Counted from the stretch's first letter, positions 1-12,465 are shown. The stretch: DNA of 64,000 nt from Persicaria tinctoria (GCA_037127255.1 JBANSL010000004.1:51843702-51907701); one strand, 5' to 3'. Numbers and translations: made by a program. Notes: generated by a model not told the origin, from the sequence alone.

Positions 1-6
1 TGATGA

Positions 7-198
7 CAAGAGGGAGATTACATACCGGCACTTACCCGGTGGAAATCTAAGTCAGACGACTTCGATTCAGAGATTGAGTTGGCAATTGTGAGAGCACGAG
101 CAGTGGCACAAGAGCTTGTAGCGAACAGCGATTCCATGAGTGGTGATGAAGCGACAACGTCGCACGTTGATGGACTCACGAGCCACCAGAGGAGATAG
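7..198 (+). other. Possible 3'-terminal coding exon of a gene lying left of the window
   Basis: An open frame runs from the second stop codon near the left edge to a TAG at 196-198. It encodes about 60 residues of acidic, Ser/Thr-rich sequence (SKSDDFDSEIELAIVRAR, then a tail ending in TSHQRR). There is no ATG near its start, so if real it would be the last exon of a gene entering from the left. An overlapping minus-strand frame (468 to 67) is also open, so strand assignment is weak. No domain is recognised. Confidence 0.2.
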
Positions 199-664
199 GT
201 TTGGGGCGACATCGACTGCAGTTGTTACTTCGCTGGCGTTGGAGATGAGGCAGGCGGAGAAGAGAGAAAAAATTGCCAGAGGGAGTGGAGGTTTGGTGGT
301 GGGGCTGCGCTGGTGAGTGCCAGTGGTGAAGAAACGAGGGAGGAGGAGGCCAGCTGTGATCTGGAGAGAGGCGAGGGCGGCGACCTCTGAGGAGGAGTCG
401 CTGAAACGAGGGTTGATGGAAGGGAAGGAGAGAGAAGACACTAGGGGCACGGGGCGAAATGTTCCCAAACCTCAGGGGCATTTGACGAATTATTCAAAAC
501 TTTTGTATACCCGGCGAATTTACCCGTATCTCAAGGGCACCTGGCGAAAATTCCGTTTATTTTTTGTAGAATAATATAGAAAATCTATTTAAAAAACTAA
601 AAATCTCTAATAAAAACACAAATTTCATTAAAATTGTCAACTTAGTTGCAGATAAGGTGACTTA
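199..664. other. Intergenic stretch, no supported gene
   Basis: GC-rich to about 440, then strongly AT-rich. Short open frames exist on both strands (for example 481 to 176 minus and 317-574 plus), but they are Pro/Ser/Arg-rich and resemble no family. The last bases before 665 are the 5-bp target duplication of the adjoining solo LTR. Confidence 0.4.
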
Positions 665-2079
665 TGATAGCATCTATTTAGTGATGATTTTAGGGCATGT
701 TTGCATAGGGTTTAGGTCCTTTGAGTAAGTATTATATGTATTTTTGGCCCTTTTTGGGTTAGTTTGGTGGAATCGGTGTCTACCGCTCGATTGTTATGAT
801 TTCAGGCGTTGCGGAGCGGTTTTGGCGTCGATTCAAGAGTTTAACGAGAAAGAGGTGGCTCGATGATCTTCGCTACGCTAAAAAGTCATCAAAGATGAGC
901 TAGGGGCACGGGATCAAGGAAACGTGCCAGGTAAAGCGAAGCAAGCTCGGCAAAGCTAAGTTCCAGAAACCACTCGAGACTCACTCTGGTCGAGTGCTTA
1001 ACAGTTATAGCTTTTCAGAGTCCACTCGACCGAGTGCAAAAACCACTCGGCCGAGTGTTTCCTGTGTTCCGAATTAAATTCGTTTTCTTTTCTAAACAAA
1101 AGGGGGGATTCGAAAGGTTGGAAGGGGAGGTCAGTTTTTGGAGTCCAGAATTGAGACATTAGAGAGGGCTTTGGAGACTAGAGATTTTTGGAAAGAAAAG
1201 CTTGTTCGATCTATAAAATTCCGGTAATTTTCGTTCCATCTCCGTTGTTCTATGTTTGTTTTGCCGAATTTGATTGAATCAAGCATGTACTTATCCATGA
1301 GTTGCTAGATTTCCTGTTCTAGGGTTGGGATTGTCCCGACGATGCGGAAATAGGCTTGTTCTTAGTATTGTTTGATTGATTTCTTATTTTGTTTGGTGAT
1401 TTAATCCTATTGCGCCAGCCCTAATCGATGAGAATTGGTTAGAACTGATTTTGGGTTTGAAATCGAAAGACTAAAACCCTAAATTGGAATTTAGATGGTG
1501 AATTTAGGCTGAAAGGCTATTTGATCCATTGGAACCATAGGATTAAACCCGAAGTTTAGTTAATCGAAAGTGAAATTGAACTTCTTGAGGATTATGGATT
1601 GTTATAGATATTGTAGATGATCGTTATATCAACTGAGACCGAAAGGCGAAGTTGATGTGATTTTCATTTAGAATTCTAAGCGCTTAAGGATTCTAAATTG
1701 GTTGCTTGAAACCGAAAGGAGATCGTTAATCAATTTAGACACATTCGCTTCGATTCCGAAAGGAGCTTTGCGATTACCTTAGACAATCTACCTTCACTTT
1801 TGAGTTAGAAATCATTCAAGCGAGAAAATATTTTATGCCTATTGATGATGCATTGTTGGTAAATCCCTATCCCTAGAACGCTTTCCCCATATATATTTCT
1901 CAATATTAAATCGATTTTCTTGGTTACTTTATACACAATCTCTAAAATCTGTTTGTTTATTCTGAACTTGGTTGAACTACCTTGAAAGTACAATCGATAC
2001 TCCTCCGGTCCTTGAGGATACGACACTTGATTATTACAACTGAACCCATACACTTGTGGGTGTAGGTTTTAGCCTATCA
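665..2079. mobile_element. Solo LTR of an LTR retrotransposon (TGATAG...CTATCA)
   Basis: The segment begins TGATAG and ends CTATCA, a perfect 6-bp terminal inverted repeat with the TG...CA hallmark. It is flanked on both sides by ACTTA (660-664 and 2080-2084), a perfect 5-bp target duplication. There is no internal domain, so it is a solo LTR formed by LTR-LTR recombination. It carries Cys-free non-coding sequence with a cluster of palindromes at about 970-1060 (for example CACTCGGCCGAGTG at 1044-1057). At about 1310-1350 it has a block (TTCTAGGGTTGGGAT...CCCGACGATGC) that reappears in the LTR at the right edge of the window (about 63520-63560), which links the two families. Confidence 0.9.
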
Positions 2080-2950
2080 ACTTAGCTCAAACATTTTATG
2101 GATTATGAAGAGTGAAGCAAATCATCTGCACCACAATCTTGATAACATATTTGAAAAATAAATCTCAAAATATAACCTTATAAAAATTTAAAAAAACTAT
2201 AGAGTAAAATAGATGTATAAAGTGATTTTTGTAAAGTGATTTTTTCAGATGTTGTTTTCAAATATGTTATAATAATCATGTATACGTTAAATATAATTTT
2301 TTTAAAAAATTAATGTTAATTTAAGGGTAAAATATGTGTGTGGAATGAGAATGTGGAACGAGATTTTGGGGCAGATAATTTGCTCATGCAGGGATGTAGG
2401 GGCATATTGGGGTCCGCTCCTGTCAGCCTCATTTTAAAAAAAAAATTAAAAAAGAGATGAAAAAATAAGAAAAATTAATAAAATTAAGTATTTATTTATT
2501 AGAATAAAGATTTGATTAATGGAAATTATGTTTATAAGAAAACTTAGCCTATCCAACTCACTTATATTTTTATATTTTTATTTTTTTAGATAACGAGGAT
2601 AATCTACCTTTGATAGTAAACTCCGGACATGTGACACCACCGATAAGAACCACACACCAGATAAACACCCAGAACCTCCCATTAACTCCTATCAACTCTT
2701 GTCATTGAACTATTCCACTAAAAGCACCAAATTTTAATTTTTTTTGGTTCTGTGCTTACAACCACTTATATCTCACAATTTTTGTCCCTAATCTGCAATG
2801 AAGATTAGCGGTCTTACACTTGTCAAAATATTGAATTGTATATACATAAAAAAAAAAAGTTGTATTGAGTTAGCAATAGATGAAAATGATAGAAATAACC
2901 CTAACGATCATTTTCAGGCTAAATCGTGCTCATGATCGAGTTGCATTCAT
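2080..2950. other. AT-rich intergenic DNA upstream of the TPP gene
   Basis: Begins with the right-hand copy of the ACTTA duplication. It contains long A/T tracts and no sustained reading frame. The right end should include the upstream regulatory region of the trehalose-phosphate phosphatase gene, but I recognise no specific element apart from the TATA box listed separately. Confidence 0.5.
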
Positions 2951-2954
2951 CTAG

Positions 2955-2962
2955 TATATATA
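2955..2962 (+). promoter_or_regulatory. Candidate TATA box of the TPP gene
   Basis: TATATATA lies about 95 bp before a good splice donor (CAACAG|GTAATT, donor at 3058). This would place transcription start near 2985-3000 and leave a short non-coding first exon ending at 3057. A 5'-leader intron 3058-3671 (GTAATT...TTGCAG) would then join directly to the ATG exon. Confidence 0.45.
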
Positions 2963-3671
2963 CATCTGTTATTTGCCTATTTTTATACGCCCTAATTTAG
3001 GTTTTCTATAAATTTGTTTCCTTTCCCCTCAATTCATCGACTTTTAATTTCCAACAGGTAATTTGTAGTTCTTCTCTCTCTGTTTTACTCTCTTTTTTTT
3101 AAAAAATTAATAATTTAAGATTCAATTTCAAATAGTTGAATGGCTCTTGATGAGCGCGAAGAGCCAATTAGCAACAGTTGTGTATCCAGAAATAACTAGC
3201 GCTTAATTCAAGGTTGATAGGGTTTTAATTTTAAACAATTCGATTCGATTCGCATTTCCATATCCTTGTTCGTTCTTATTAATAATTCGAATTTAGTGTC
3301 CCAAATATCTTGTTATTCGATCGCCATTACAGCAGGGAAAAAAAAAAACCTAGTGCCCTTGCTCGTAGCACATCAACATCAACCAGGTTTGTTAGGTTCC
3401 TGGGCTCCACTGGTGTAACAAAATTTCAATCTTTTTCAGTTTTATTTTATCAATTTATTCATTTTATATTGTTCAGGTAGTTAGACTTAGGGATGAACCT
3501 ATGATGATTGAAATTGATACCTGGTTGATTTCAGTTTCTAATTTGAAGTTAAACCAGGGCTTTCAGAAATCAGGTTTCAGTATTTTTCTGTTATATTGTG
3601 GCTGTACTGCAGATTTTATGAGCTCAATAAAAATTGTGTTATTTTATTTGATTAATTTGTTTTGGTTGCAG

Positions 3672-5501
3672 ATGATGAGAAACGGCCTGATGAGGATGTA
3701 TCAAGCCCTTGGGATTTTCAAGCACTCATCCTATCAACAGAACATTGGCTCTGCACAATCTAATGGCGCGTCTAGACCCGACAAGAGCAATGGGGATCGT
3801 TCTTCGGCTGTTGTAATGCCTGACCCGTGTGATGATGCCGATTATCAAGGTTGGATGGTAATGCCTTGGAAGAAAACACTGGTTCATGACCATGTTATGT
3901 TATGTTATGTTATGTTATGTTACAACTTACAAGTAGTGTTGCTTTAACGTGTTTATTGACCTACGCAGAGCAATCATCCATCGGCCTTGGACTCGTTTGA
4001 GCAGATGATGAGCACTGCCAAGGAGAAGAGGATTGTTGTGTTCTTGGATTATGATGGGACTCTTTCTCCGATTGTAGATGACCCTGATTCGGCTTTCATG
4101 TCTGATACAGTAATCACACATTTTTATTAGCTTCATGCAATTTTGATCTTTCTTGCTGATGTGTTCTAAATGTCGTGTTGTTCCTGTATAGATGCGTTCT
4201 GCGGTGGGAGAAGTGGCTAGGTATTACCCAACCGCGGTCATCAGTGGCAGAAGCCGCGACAAGGCAAGAAGAACTAATCGAACTCTTGCCTTGAAAAAAA
4301 AACCACCTGCTATTGTTACTGATTGTTTCTTCTTCAGGTATATGAATTTATACAGCTGAATGATGTTTATTACGCCGGGAGCCATGGGATGGATATAATG
4401 GCCCCTACACGACAAGACAGGTCTTCGGACAACAAGTACCAGACTAGAACTGTTGATAAGAAGGCTAGTGGTTACTTGTCACTTTTGATCGTTACTAACA
4501 AGTTCCGCCTTCTACATGGTTTGTTTGGCACTTGGCAGAGCTTTTGATTTGCTTAATTTATACTAGTCATGTCATTTTTGTAGGGAAACGATGCCATTAT
4601 ATTCCGACCGGCTCAGGACTTCTTGCCCGAAATTCAAGAGGTGAAGGACCCAACTGTAAACTGTTGCCTGAATCATAAAACAAGTTCAATCTTGCCCATC
4701 CTGAATTCATCTAAGGCTTGATTTCGACAGATATTTAATGAGTTAGAGGAAGAAACAAAGGCCATTGAAGGCGTGAGCCTAGAGGACAACAGGTTTTGTG
4801 TCTCCGTGCACTTCAGGAGAGCTCAGAAACAGGTAAATGTTTCTTTTGTAACCCAGCAAATTTTCAAGTTGTGTGAGTGAATGTGACTAAGATCTAACTA
4901 TGGCCGCATTTTTCGGTCATCATCAGGATTATGAGACGGTTGAGGAGAGAGTGAAGGCTGTGCTTGCGAAACACCCTCTATTTCATCTAACTAGGGGTAA
5001 GAAGGTATGCCCTGGATCTCGTTAACCGCCATACAATTTAAACTCCCCGAGTAAATCGCTGAAAAGAAAGCAATATTTCATTTGATATAAAATGTATAAG
5101 GTAATGGAGATTCGCCCATCGATAGAGTGGAACAAGGGCAATGCTGTTGAGTACTTGCTTGAGACACTGGGTTTTGCTGACTGCAATGATGTCTGTCCCC
5201 TATACATTGGAGATGACCGAACAGATGAAGACGCATTCAAGGTAAAGGACTTAATCCACAAGTCTCGACTGCTTGCTCTTCCTACCACCTGACATTACAT
5301 AGCATGACAAATGGTTGTATTTCGTAGCAACAGGTTATACAGAGCAGAGGGCAAGGATTTCCAATACTCGTGTCGTCTAAAGCCAAAGACACCAGAGCTT
5401 CATACTCTCTACGTGATCCCTCGGACGTTTTGTCATTCTTGTTACGCCTAGCAAGGTCAAGGAGGATCTCCTCGCCAAGCAGCAAGCTAGTACTGAACTG
5501 A
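3672..5501 (+). CDS. TPP: Trehalose-6-phosphate phosphatase (nine coding exons, 356 aa)
   Basis: Dephosphorylates trehalose 6-phosphate to trehalose, the second step of plant trehalose synthesis, and controls the sugar signal T6P. Coding exons: 3672-3857, 3969-4109, 4192-4263, 4338-4463, 4584-4640, 4731-4832, 4927-5004, 5101-5241, 5334-5501. Every exon is a multiple of three and all junctions are phase 0, giving 356 residues, close to the family norm of about 370. HAD-phosphatase motifs are complete: DYDGTLSPI (motif I), SGRSRDK (II), the [10 protein letters not shown] signature, a basic region, and [10 protein letters not shown] (IV). The C-terminus [20 protein letters not shown] is typical; the tail after it is unusual. 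The first exon (62 residues) is the poorly conserved N-terminus. I chose the ATG directly after a TTGCAG acceptor, because the open frame upstream (from 3501) is probably leader-intron sequence. Two introns start with GC (4264 and 4464) and one intron holds a TTATG microsatellite. Family assignment is certain; subtype is not. Confidence 0.95.
3893..3922. repeat. (TTATG)n microsatellite in the first coding intron of TPP
   Basis: About six head-to-tail copies of TTATG lie within the 111-bp intron 3858-3968, so they take up roughly a quarter of it. Length variation here would be a convenient polymorphism but has no visible coding effect. Confidence 0.9.
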
Positions 5502-6461
5502 GGTCGGCCCTTTTTTCCCGTGCTTTTCAGCACATTTCCCGGTTAAAAAGTACACAGGAATAGTCCAAAAGTAGGAAGCACAACTAGAAATTATGGTATA
5601 GAACTGTAACTATGGGTGTTGCTCCTCACTGACCATTGATCACGAGTTCTCTCCCTAGTTTTTCGGACAAGGAGGTGTTCAGCACGGTTTAGTAGTTTGT
5701 AGACGGATTATATGCTGCAAACCAATCTCCATGTTTCTCTTTTTGTAGCTTGATTATACAATCAATGCATTCTCATGCTTCTACATTAAAGTTAAGAAAT
5801 CCTACATTATCTGTACAAATTACAAGGTACCTAAATGATGATGATGAAATCAATAGGAAGCGAAATTGTTTTCATGACAAAATCAGTAGTCCATGATTGT
5901 CATACACTGTTAAGCTGTTGCATATTTACATTTGAAAGAACTCAAATGGAACTGCTATTCGCCTATCTGGGGGGATCAAGCCCAAAATCCCTATTATACA
6001 TTATCCCAAGACAATGGCAACACCCACATGTTGAAGTTGAAGAAAAAGTGTCAAGGAGGGTCATTGAACAAGTTACCTGATTGACAAATGACCATTTACA
6101 TTTGACAACATTTGAGAAATGGATTCTTTGCTTCTAATGGATTGTCAGCAGCTTTCCTACATTTAATAAAGATCCTTTATAGAGCTTACACTCTGCCCTC
6201 GACTGAAATTCTCGCTGCACTGCACACATCAGCAGTGCTAGGCAAATGGAAGTTCTTCGCACCCGGACACAGTTTTTATGCTAAACAATCACAGATCCTG
6301 CGAGATAATACAACATGATTATGAGAGTTCCTAGTCTTTACAAACTGCTCCTGATGAGATGAAAGTTTACTCCATTCATGATTTCCTGTCTTGTTCTCCA
6401 AATTGAACACGAATATACCAAATTATTATTATGTTTATAAATAAACCCAGTGATGAGCTAG
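5502..6461. other. Convergent 3' region between TPP and the nucleotidyltransferase gene
   Basis: Contains the 3' untranslated DNA of the plus-strand TPP gene (AT-rich tract with ATTAAA-like signals near 5790) and of the minus-strand nucleotidyltransferase gene, whose stop codon is at 6464-6462. Small open frames in the interval look like chance. Confidence 0.6.
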
Positions 6462-9400
6462 TCAAGTACCTTTAAACCTGGGCGAAGAAGGTTGATCTGG
6501 TGAAGATTTTGCACAATCTGTTGGTGGATGCTCCAGAGAACCATATCCAAAGTTTAGCTCAAACGAATTCACCATGTACCGGTCATACACCATGGGATGG
6601 TATGTCAGGTGAGGATAATTACCATAAGCTTCCCATTGCAAGTGATCTTGGTGGTTTCTTGCTGCTGAGCGGTCAAACCTCGAGTTCGGTTTCTCCCACT
6701 TGCGAGAACGACCACCAAATCGTGGCCTTGAGTTGAAATTTAAGTTTACTTCTCGTTCTTTGTGTTGCTCCTTCCTATGGTTATTGCTGTTTCCCCTTTG
6801 GTACCTGGAGTTCGAACGTTGGAAGTCCCTATCGTTTCTCTACAGGAATGTGAAAGGAGTAAGAAAAAACTGTTTTTGGCCCGTTATGTCTTTCCTTTTA
6901 TTTCTTGGAAGGGCACTTTATGTCAGCAATGCACGAGGCACAACCTTCAATTATTGAAAGACACAAGCAGTCCCAAAGTATAAAATAAACATGATTTCAC
7001 AACTTATTTATGTAAAAAGAAGACATCTTACGATTCTTACCGGATTTGGCAAATATGTCCCTGTCCCCGCACCATGTCCGGGAATTCCTTTGGGGAAATA
7101 CTGATAGCCGCTCTTGAGATTTCTTTCATTAGGCTGGGAATTCCTTTGGGGAAGGTCATCAGTTGGAACTGATGACCTTCCTGGCTCAGCAAACAGAAAC
7201 TGCCCTTGCAAGTACTGGGCTGGGACAATAGGTGGGTGATTAAAAAAAGGACCTTCGAATTGCAAATTTTGGCAGTATCGTCCGTATTGCATATTTCTCA
7301 AGTGGCTGGAAATATCACCACTCAAGATACCCGATGCACATTCTTCAGAATGTTCAGCAGAACCAATACCATTGATCATCTTAGTCTCTCTAGAGTTATG
7401 GGAATGATAAATGCTCTTAGCTGCATTTAAGGTCGGACAGTGATATACAGAAAGGTTATTTCCCTTCCCTTTAAACTGACTAGCGTAAGGTATGAACGGG
7501 GGCATAGAGCCATAAGGATCAGCTGATCCTGCAGGAAGAAACGGGACAGGAAACACGGGATAATTATTTGTAGCTGTTGGCCAACAAGGATATAGAGGCA
7601 TTGGAAACACCGGAGTTGGATAATGCATATGACCAGTATGTGGAATGCCGATAGGTGGGAGTGCTGTTTCAGCACCTGAGAAGGGAATACCATCTTTACA
7701 CACATTGACCTCATTATCATCAGTAACAGCTGGCTTAGGATCCATTGTGGCAAGTCCGCCCAATTTGTCATATAATGAGTTGTTGCTCATTAGAGCTGAT
7801 ACGTCCTGTGAATTTCCAGAAGACACTTCTGTGGTGGAGGCAGGGAAGGAAGCATAGTCACAAGCAGAAACAAGATATTGCTTCCTCCCCATGTAGTCAC
7901 TGCCAATTAATCCATTTTCAGTACTTTGTTCTATAGACGAACAAACATCATCGCCCCAGAAACTATGATCATCAACCTGAGTAGTTGATTCTGCCTGCAG
8001 GTCATCATCAAATCTTCCAGTGATTGGGACAGAAGGCAAACCGTCAGGATAATACAAATTCAAACTCCACTGGGGCTCAGATAATGAAAACACTGCACAT
8101 TGTCTACCAAAAGTCTGAATCTGAGGAGAATGCGTCATATTTGCAGATTTTTGTACAGGTTTAACCCCAGAACTTATATCTTCTCCCACGACACATTCAA
8201 CAGGACATCTACTCGAAGTGCTGGCTGAATCAACATCGCCATCATAGCTCTCAGAGGGTGAATTCTCCCTCGTGGACGGATTATGTTTAACATTACAACT
8301 GTCTACGACTCTGGAGTGTCCAGTTTTCCCAGATTTGTTATCTTGTTGTCTACCTCTTTCTGAATTGGAGATGCCTTCACGTAGAAGTTGACTCGATGCA
8401 TTCGTCAACTCAGGGCTAGAAAACGTCCTAGCAAATTGGTGGCCAAACCGTACTTTTTGCAAGACTTCTGACCGCCCACTTTTTTCTCCATCATTCAGAG
8501 ACATCTGACTGGCATTAAGTCTTATATCATCCTTCTCAAATGCAATTGAGTTTATTTCCTTGCTATTCCTCTTGTGGACATTCTGCTCCATTCCTTTTCC
8601 AAGATCCGATGCATGGAGGGTACGTGTATCAGGGCGATGAACTTCCCCATGCCTCTCCCACGTGTTCACAAAAAAACGGTTCAATTCAGCTACTACACAC
8701 TCTTTTGGACAATCCAGCAGCCCAGCCAGTCTCTGTGCCCCAAAAGCAAAGGCACTACGAACTCTAAAAAAGTTACCTGACGTTCACAAACTGGGACAAC
8801 TCAGATCCACACAGTAATAAATGTTGATGCAAATATTATAAGACTAACAAAAGATTATCAGATCAAACCAAAATCAGCCCTTTTTAAACGAATCCCGAAA
8901 GACAAAAAGTATGAACAAAGCAAACTAAGACATATGCCCTCACCCCTCAAGAAGTTAATTACCTTTACTGACACTACGGCCTAGGTTATTGCTAGTGCGC
9001 AGGAAATCGATGATGTTAAAGTGCTTGGAAACAAATCGTTCCTTGATTTCATGAGTACTTGGAGGAACAGAATAATAAATGCTGCAAGCATCAAGAAATA
9101 ATACATCCTCATCTTGTCGGGGAGGATCAGCTGCATGTAATTCCAAAAAGTATGTCTGGTTACCTAACACATCTGTTAGATGACTTTAAATTTCATGACA
9201 GAACTAAATAATCAAATTAACCTGTCATATCAGGAAGAGACCCCGTAGGAACTGGGCCTCGGAGACTAATACAGAAGTTGTCCCAGTCAAATTTACTGAA
9301 AAAATCCAAAAAGCGATAAAGAACCTGCCAAGAAATATGCTGTCAAACAACACTATTCCAATAGGAGAGGAAAAAAAGAGACCTTGAAACTACTTTCACC

Positions 9401-11481
9401 TCTAATGGTCCAGCAAAGGAGTTGTTAAAAACATGAAAAATGTACAGAATCAAGGTCTCAAGGGCATAAGTTGATATAAGCCCATGATAGGCCCCCAGAA
9501 GACGGCTCTCATAGTAACACCAGGCCTTGATCAATATAATACTTCGCTTAAACAAGTGGTTCTGGCCAATATACCGGTCAACCTATCAAAAAATAGCACT
9601 GTGCATCAGTAGTTGTTAAACTCAGTACAGTGGATGGGATCAAAGAAGAAACGCGAGAGGTTAAAATTCACAAACAATTCTCAGGCATGCCGCAACAGAG
9701 CAAAGGCCAAAATGAGATGGCAGACCTCTTCAAGAAAGCAGAGGGTGCATAGACCACTAAGCTGGTTAAAAGACATGTCCACAACAATGTTATCCACTAG
9801 GCACTTGACCAGCTTAACCTGCAAATGAAAAAGGTTCAGTTGGAGATAAAGTTCAACATTAAGGCCATCACAGTTCCTTCTCAATACAATCTGATTTTTC
9901 CCAAGAACTCTACAGATTGTTACAAATGACAGAGTTTTACAATATCAGAAGTAGTCAAGCCATTTCAGTATGAAAACAAATTGCTTTAATTCTACATACA
10001 TTGCCAGAAGAAGTCATAAAAACTGGGAGGACTTGGGGCAGAAAAGAAGAACCAAAGTATGAAAGCACCACTTCCTGCAACTTTACTATTTCTGAAGGAA
10101 GCAAGATAAAGTAGAGATGACTTTTGTGAAGGGAGCACAAAAAAAAAATTCAAGTACGGGAAGCAACATAACAGTGACATGGAAGCATTTCCCATCATCT
10201 GATGTAGAAGTTATAATTTCAAAAGTTGCAGGAATCGTGATGAAAATAAAAGAAATGCAAAATGCAAATGTATCTCAAATAAATGAAGTACCTCTGCATG
10301 AATCAGCTGAACCTCTCTGATACAATATTCAGCATCCTTATTCTTTTCTTCCTTTTCTAGCATGTCTCGAACTTCAATGGCCCAATTATCATTCAAATTT
10401 TTGTCCTCACTAAATACAGTTAAATCAATGTCACCATCGGGAAGATAAGTCTTCAGGGGTACAGAGCCATAGCTAAACACCTGCAACGATATCATGACAA
10501 AGCAACAAAATCAGTTGCAAAACATTTATCATGAGGTGCTAAGATGAATAAACCACTCAAAGAAGAAGCAGGACATAGGTCCATAGCTAAGTTAATGGTA
10601 TTAATACAAAATCATCAACTGGATTTATTTTAGCATAGCTATCAATCACATGGATGAGAAAACTTATACTAATATCTTCACCTTATTGAAAAAAAATTTA
10701 TACACACACATACATATATAAAGAGAAGCAGAACAAAGGTCCATAGCCTTCAAAGAGAGGAGAGATATTAAATGGGCTAAACTCAAATGATAACAACAGT
10801 GGAGACAAAGTGTTTACTAATATGCAATCCTTGACAGTCTAAATACTTCGAAGCAAAAACAAAAGCGTAGAGAAGAGAACAGAGAAACATTTATTCTTTC
10901 GTTTGGGTGCCACCTGGGAAAGTAAGGGGATGAAAATTGAGATGTGAGAAAGGAAGTAAATATCAACAGATGTTTAACATCCTTTAATGATGAGCATCAT
11001 TTTAGGATGACCATCTCTTTCTTTTCTTTCATCACATTGACCAATCGAAAATAGGATACCATTAACCTCCATCATTCCCATGTCCACCATCCATATTCAT
11101 TACAACCAATCTACGCAACCAACAATCCTAGAGCTTCATAAATAACAAACAAGTAGCAAAAAATGCTTAGTCTGTTCTAACAATGGTGAAAACCAAGAAA
11201 GCATGAGTAGGAAAGGGGGCAACATAAATGAAAAAGGATAGTTGTCAGACCACACAAGGGATGCATTGGGCAATGAGACGCTGCACGTATGATGCAACCG
11301 CATTTCTGTGTTTCCAAGAGGGCTCGTCCGGCTGAATATGGGCAATAAGTTGCGCAATTCGCTCTTCGGCTCTTGTCCATCTTTCCAGGTCAAGCACTCT
11401 AGTTACTGAGGCTGCTTTATTTGGTAAAAGACCATTGAGATGGAAGGAATTGGAGTGCAAACAACCATCATCACTTCCCAT
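6462..11481 (-). CDS. Nucleotidyltransferase / PAP-OAS1 substrate-binding domain protein (eight coding exons, 1025 aa)
   Basis: Member of the plant DNA-polymerase-beta-like nucleotidyltransferase family related to non-canonical poly(A) polymerases. Coding exons, 5' to 3': 11481-11254, 10480-10292, 9818-9726, 9582-9400, 9324-9222, 9130-8963, 8776-7041, 6839-6462. They sum to 3078 nt, phases are consistent and all introns are GT-AG. The N-terminal half holds the catalytic fold: FSYGSVPLKTYLPDGDIDLT with the DGDID metal-binding pair, VKLVKCLVDNIVVDMSFNQL with the third Asp region, then LFKRSIILIKAWCYYESR and the PAP/OAS1 substrate-binding region through NNLGRSVSKGNFFRVRSAFAFG. The long exon 8776-7041 and the last exon encode a low-complexity tail of about 600 residues with Asn/Arg-rich (RYQRGNSNNHRKEQH) and Pro/Tyr-rich parts, as in related plant proteins. 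The first in-frame ATG is at 11481. The frame is open slightly further upstream but only with a GTG. Precise substrate is unknown. Confidence 0.93.
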
Positions 11482-12390
11482 TAAAAAAAATGGCCCAACT
11501 TCTTTGTTGTTCACTTATTTCTTTGCTCACCTTGTGATTCTTCTTCCCTATTGAAGGCATTAAGAGAGAAACAGCAAAATCTCAGTGTCTTACACGATCC
11601 AAAACTTCAAAGCCCTAATCTTGACCATAAATTCCCAAGTTCCAGACTATTGGTTTAGTTTCTCAGTTTACCTCGTCAAATTGGTTTCAAAATCTCAGTG
11701 TCTTACATTAATACAAAATTGTTTGCTTCTAAACGAAAACTCAAGAACGCCACAAACATCAGAGGCCAAATTAATCATAAAGTCATTATGTTAAACAGCG
11801 TAAAAATCTTCACAGAAAAAGCCGGAATAGCTTAGCCGAAGAAAATAAAACTGAAAAACCCTAAAGTGGAGATTCGCCGCGGGAGATTTCAACAAGCACC
11901 CCCAGCACAAGTCAAGCAATTTGATCAAAGCAATAAGAGCCGCATCAACACAGAAATCATAAACAGATGAATTCCGACCTTCTCAGTAACAAACGAAAGG
12001 CTGATCAACAACAGAAAAAAGAGATAAATCGCAAATAAAACTGATCAGAAACCACAAGAAGCCACTGAGGTTCATAGATAAATCAATCGATAGGGAAAGA
12101 AAGAAGGAACAAACTTCAACGATCAATGAAAAGAGACAAGGAAGCAGGCGCACCTTGTTGGAGAAATGGGACTGACCGAGGGAACCAAGAGGCAAGAATT
12201 TGTTGAGGGGGGGAGAGAGAGAGAGGTTGGAATAATGAAGGGGGTGGAGTCGTGGAGATTACAGAAGAACAATACAAAGCTGAGGAAATTTGATGCAATT
12301 TCCCTTTTCTTTCTGAAACCAGAAAAAGAAATAAATCTTTTTTCCCCTTTTTTGGATGCAAGTGGAGTGGTGTGTGGTAAGTGGTAACCA
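11482..12390 (-). promoter_or_regulatory. 5' leader and promoter region of the nucleotidyltransferase gene
   Basis: Read on the minus strand, a pyrimidine-rich segment at about 12235-12155 ends in CAACAAG|GTGCGC (donor near 12152), as expected for a non-coding first exon followed by a leader intron. A second donor-like CACAAG|GTGAGC lies just upstream of the ATG exon. There is no coding sequence of note; a conventional TATA box was not identified. The exact transcription start is inference. Confidence 0.4.
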
Positions 12391-12395
12391 TTCCG

Positions 12396-12465
12396 GAATG
12401 GCTCACCGGAAAAGACTTGTGGATAATAGTCACATGTCCCCGGTTCGAACTCCGGAATTGCCGCT
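12396..12465 (+). other. tRNA-like pol III A/B-box segment (possible SINE head), copy 1
   Basis: GGTTCGAACTCC matches the pol III B-box consensus exactly, and TGGCTCACCGG about 50 bp upstream is a weak A-box. A second A-box-like TGGCCGAGTGG, typical of tRNA-Ser/Leu, lies about 40 bp downstream. No acceptor stem can be paired, so this is not a functional tRNA gene. A tRNA-derived SINE fragment is the best reading. Confidence 0.35.

Noticed and set aside
176..481. Pro/Ser-rich minus-strand ORF as a gene
   Set aside because: Low complexity, no domain, no splice or family support; overlapping frames on both strands are similarly open.
3501..3671. Upstream ATG (3501) as start of TPP
   Set aside because: The frame is open but hydrophobic and unlike any TPP N-terminus, and TTGCAG directly before 3672 is a strong acceptor that pairs with the donor at 3058.
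11482..11514. Extended N-terminus of the nucleotidyltransferase (start at 11514)
   Set aside because: The codon at 11514 is GTG, not ATG. Plant nuclear genes start at ATG, and the first in-frame ATG is at 11481.
12396..12465. Functional tRNA gene
   Set aside because: The B-box is perfect but no acceptor or anticodon stem can be formed and the A-box is weak.
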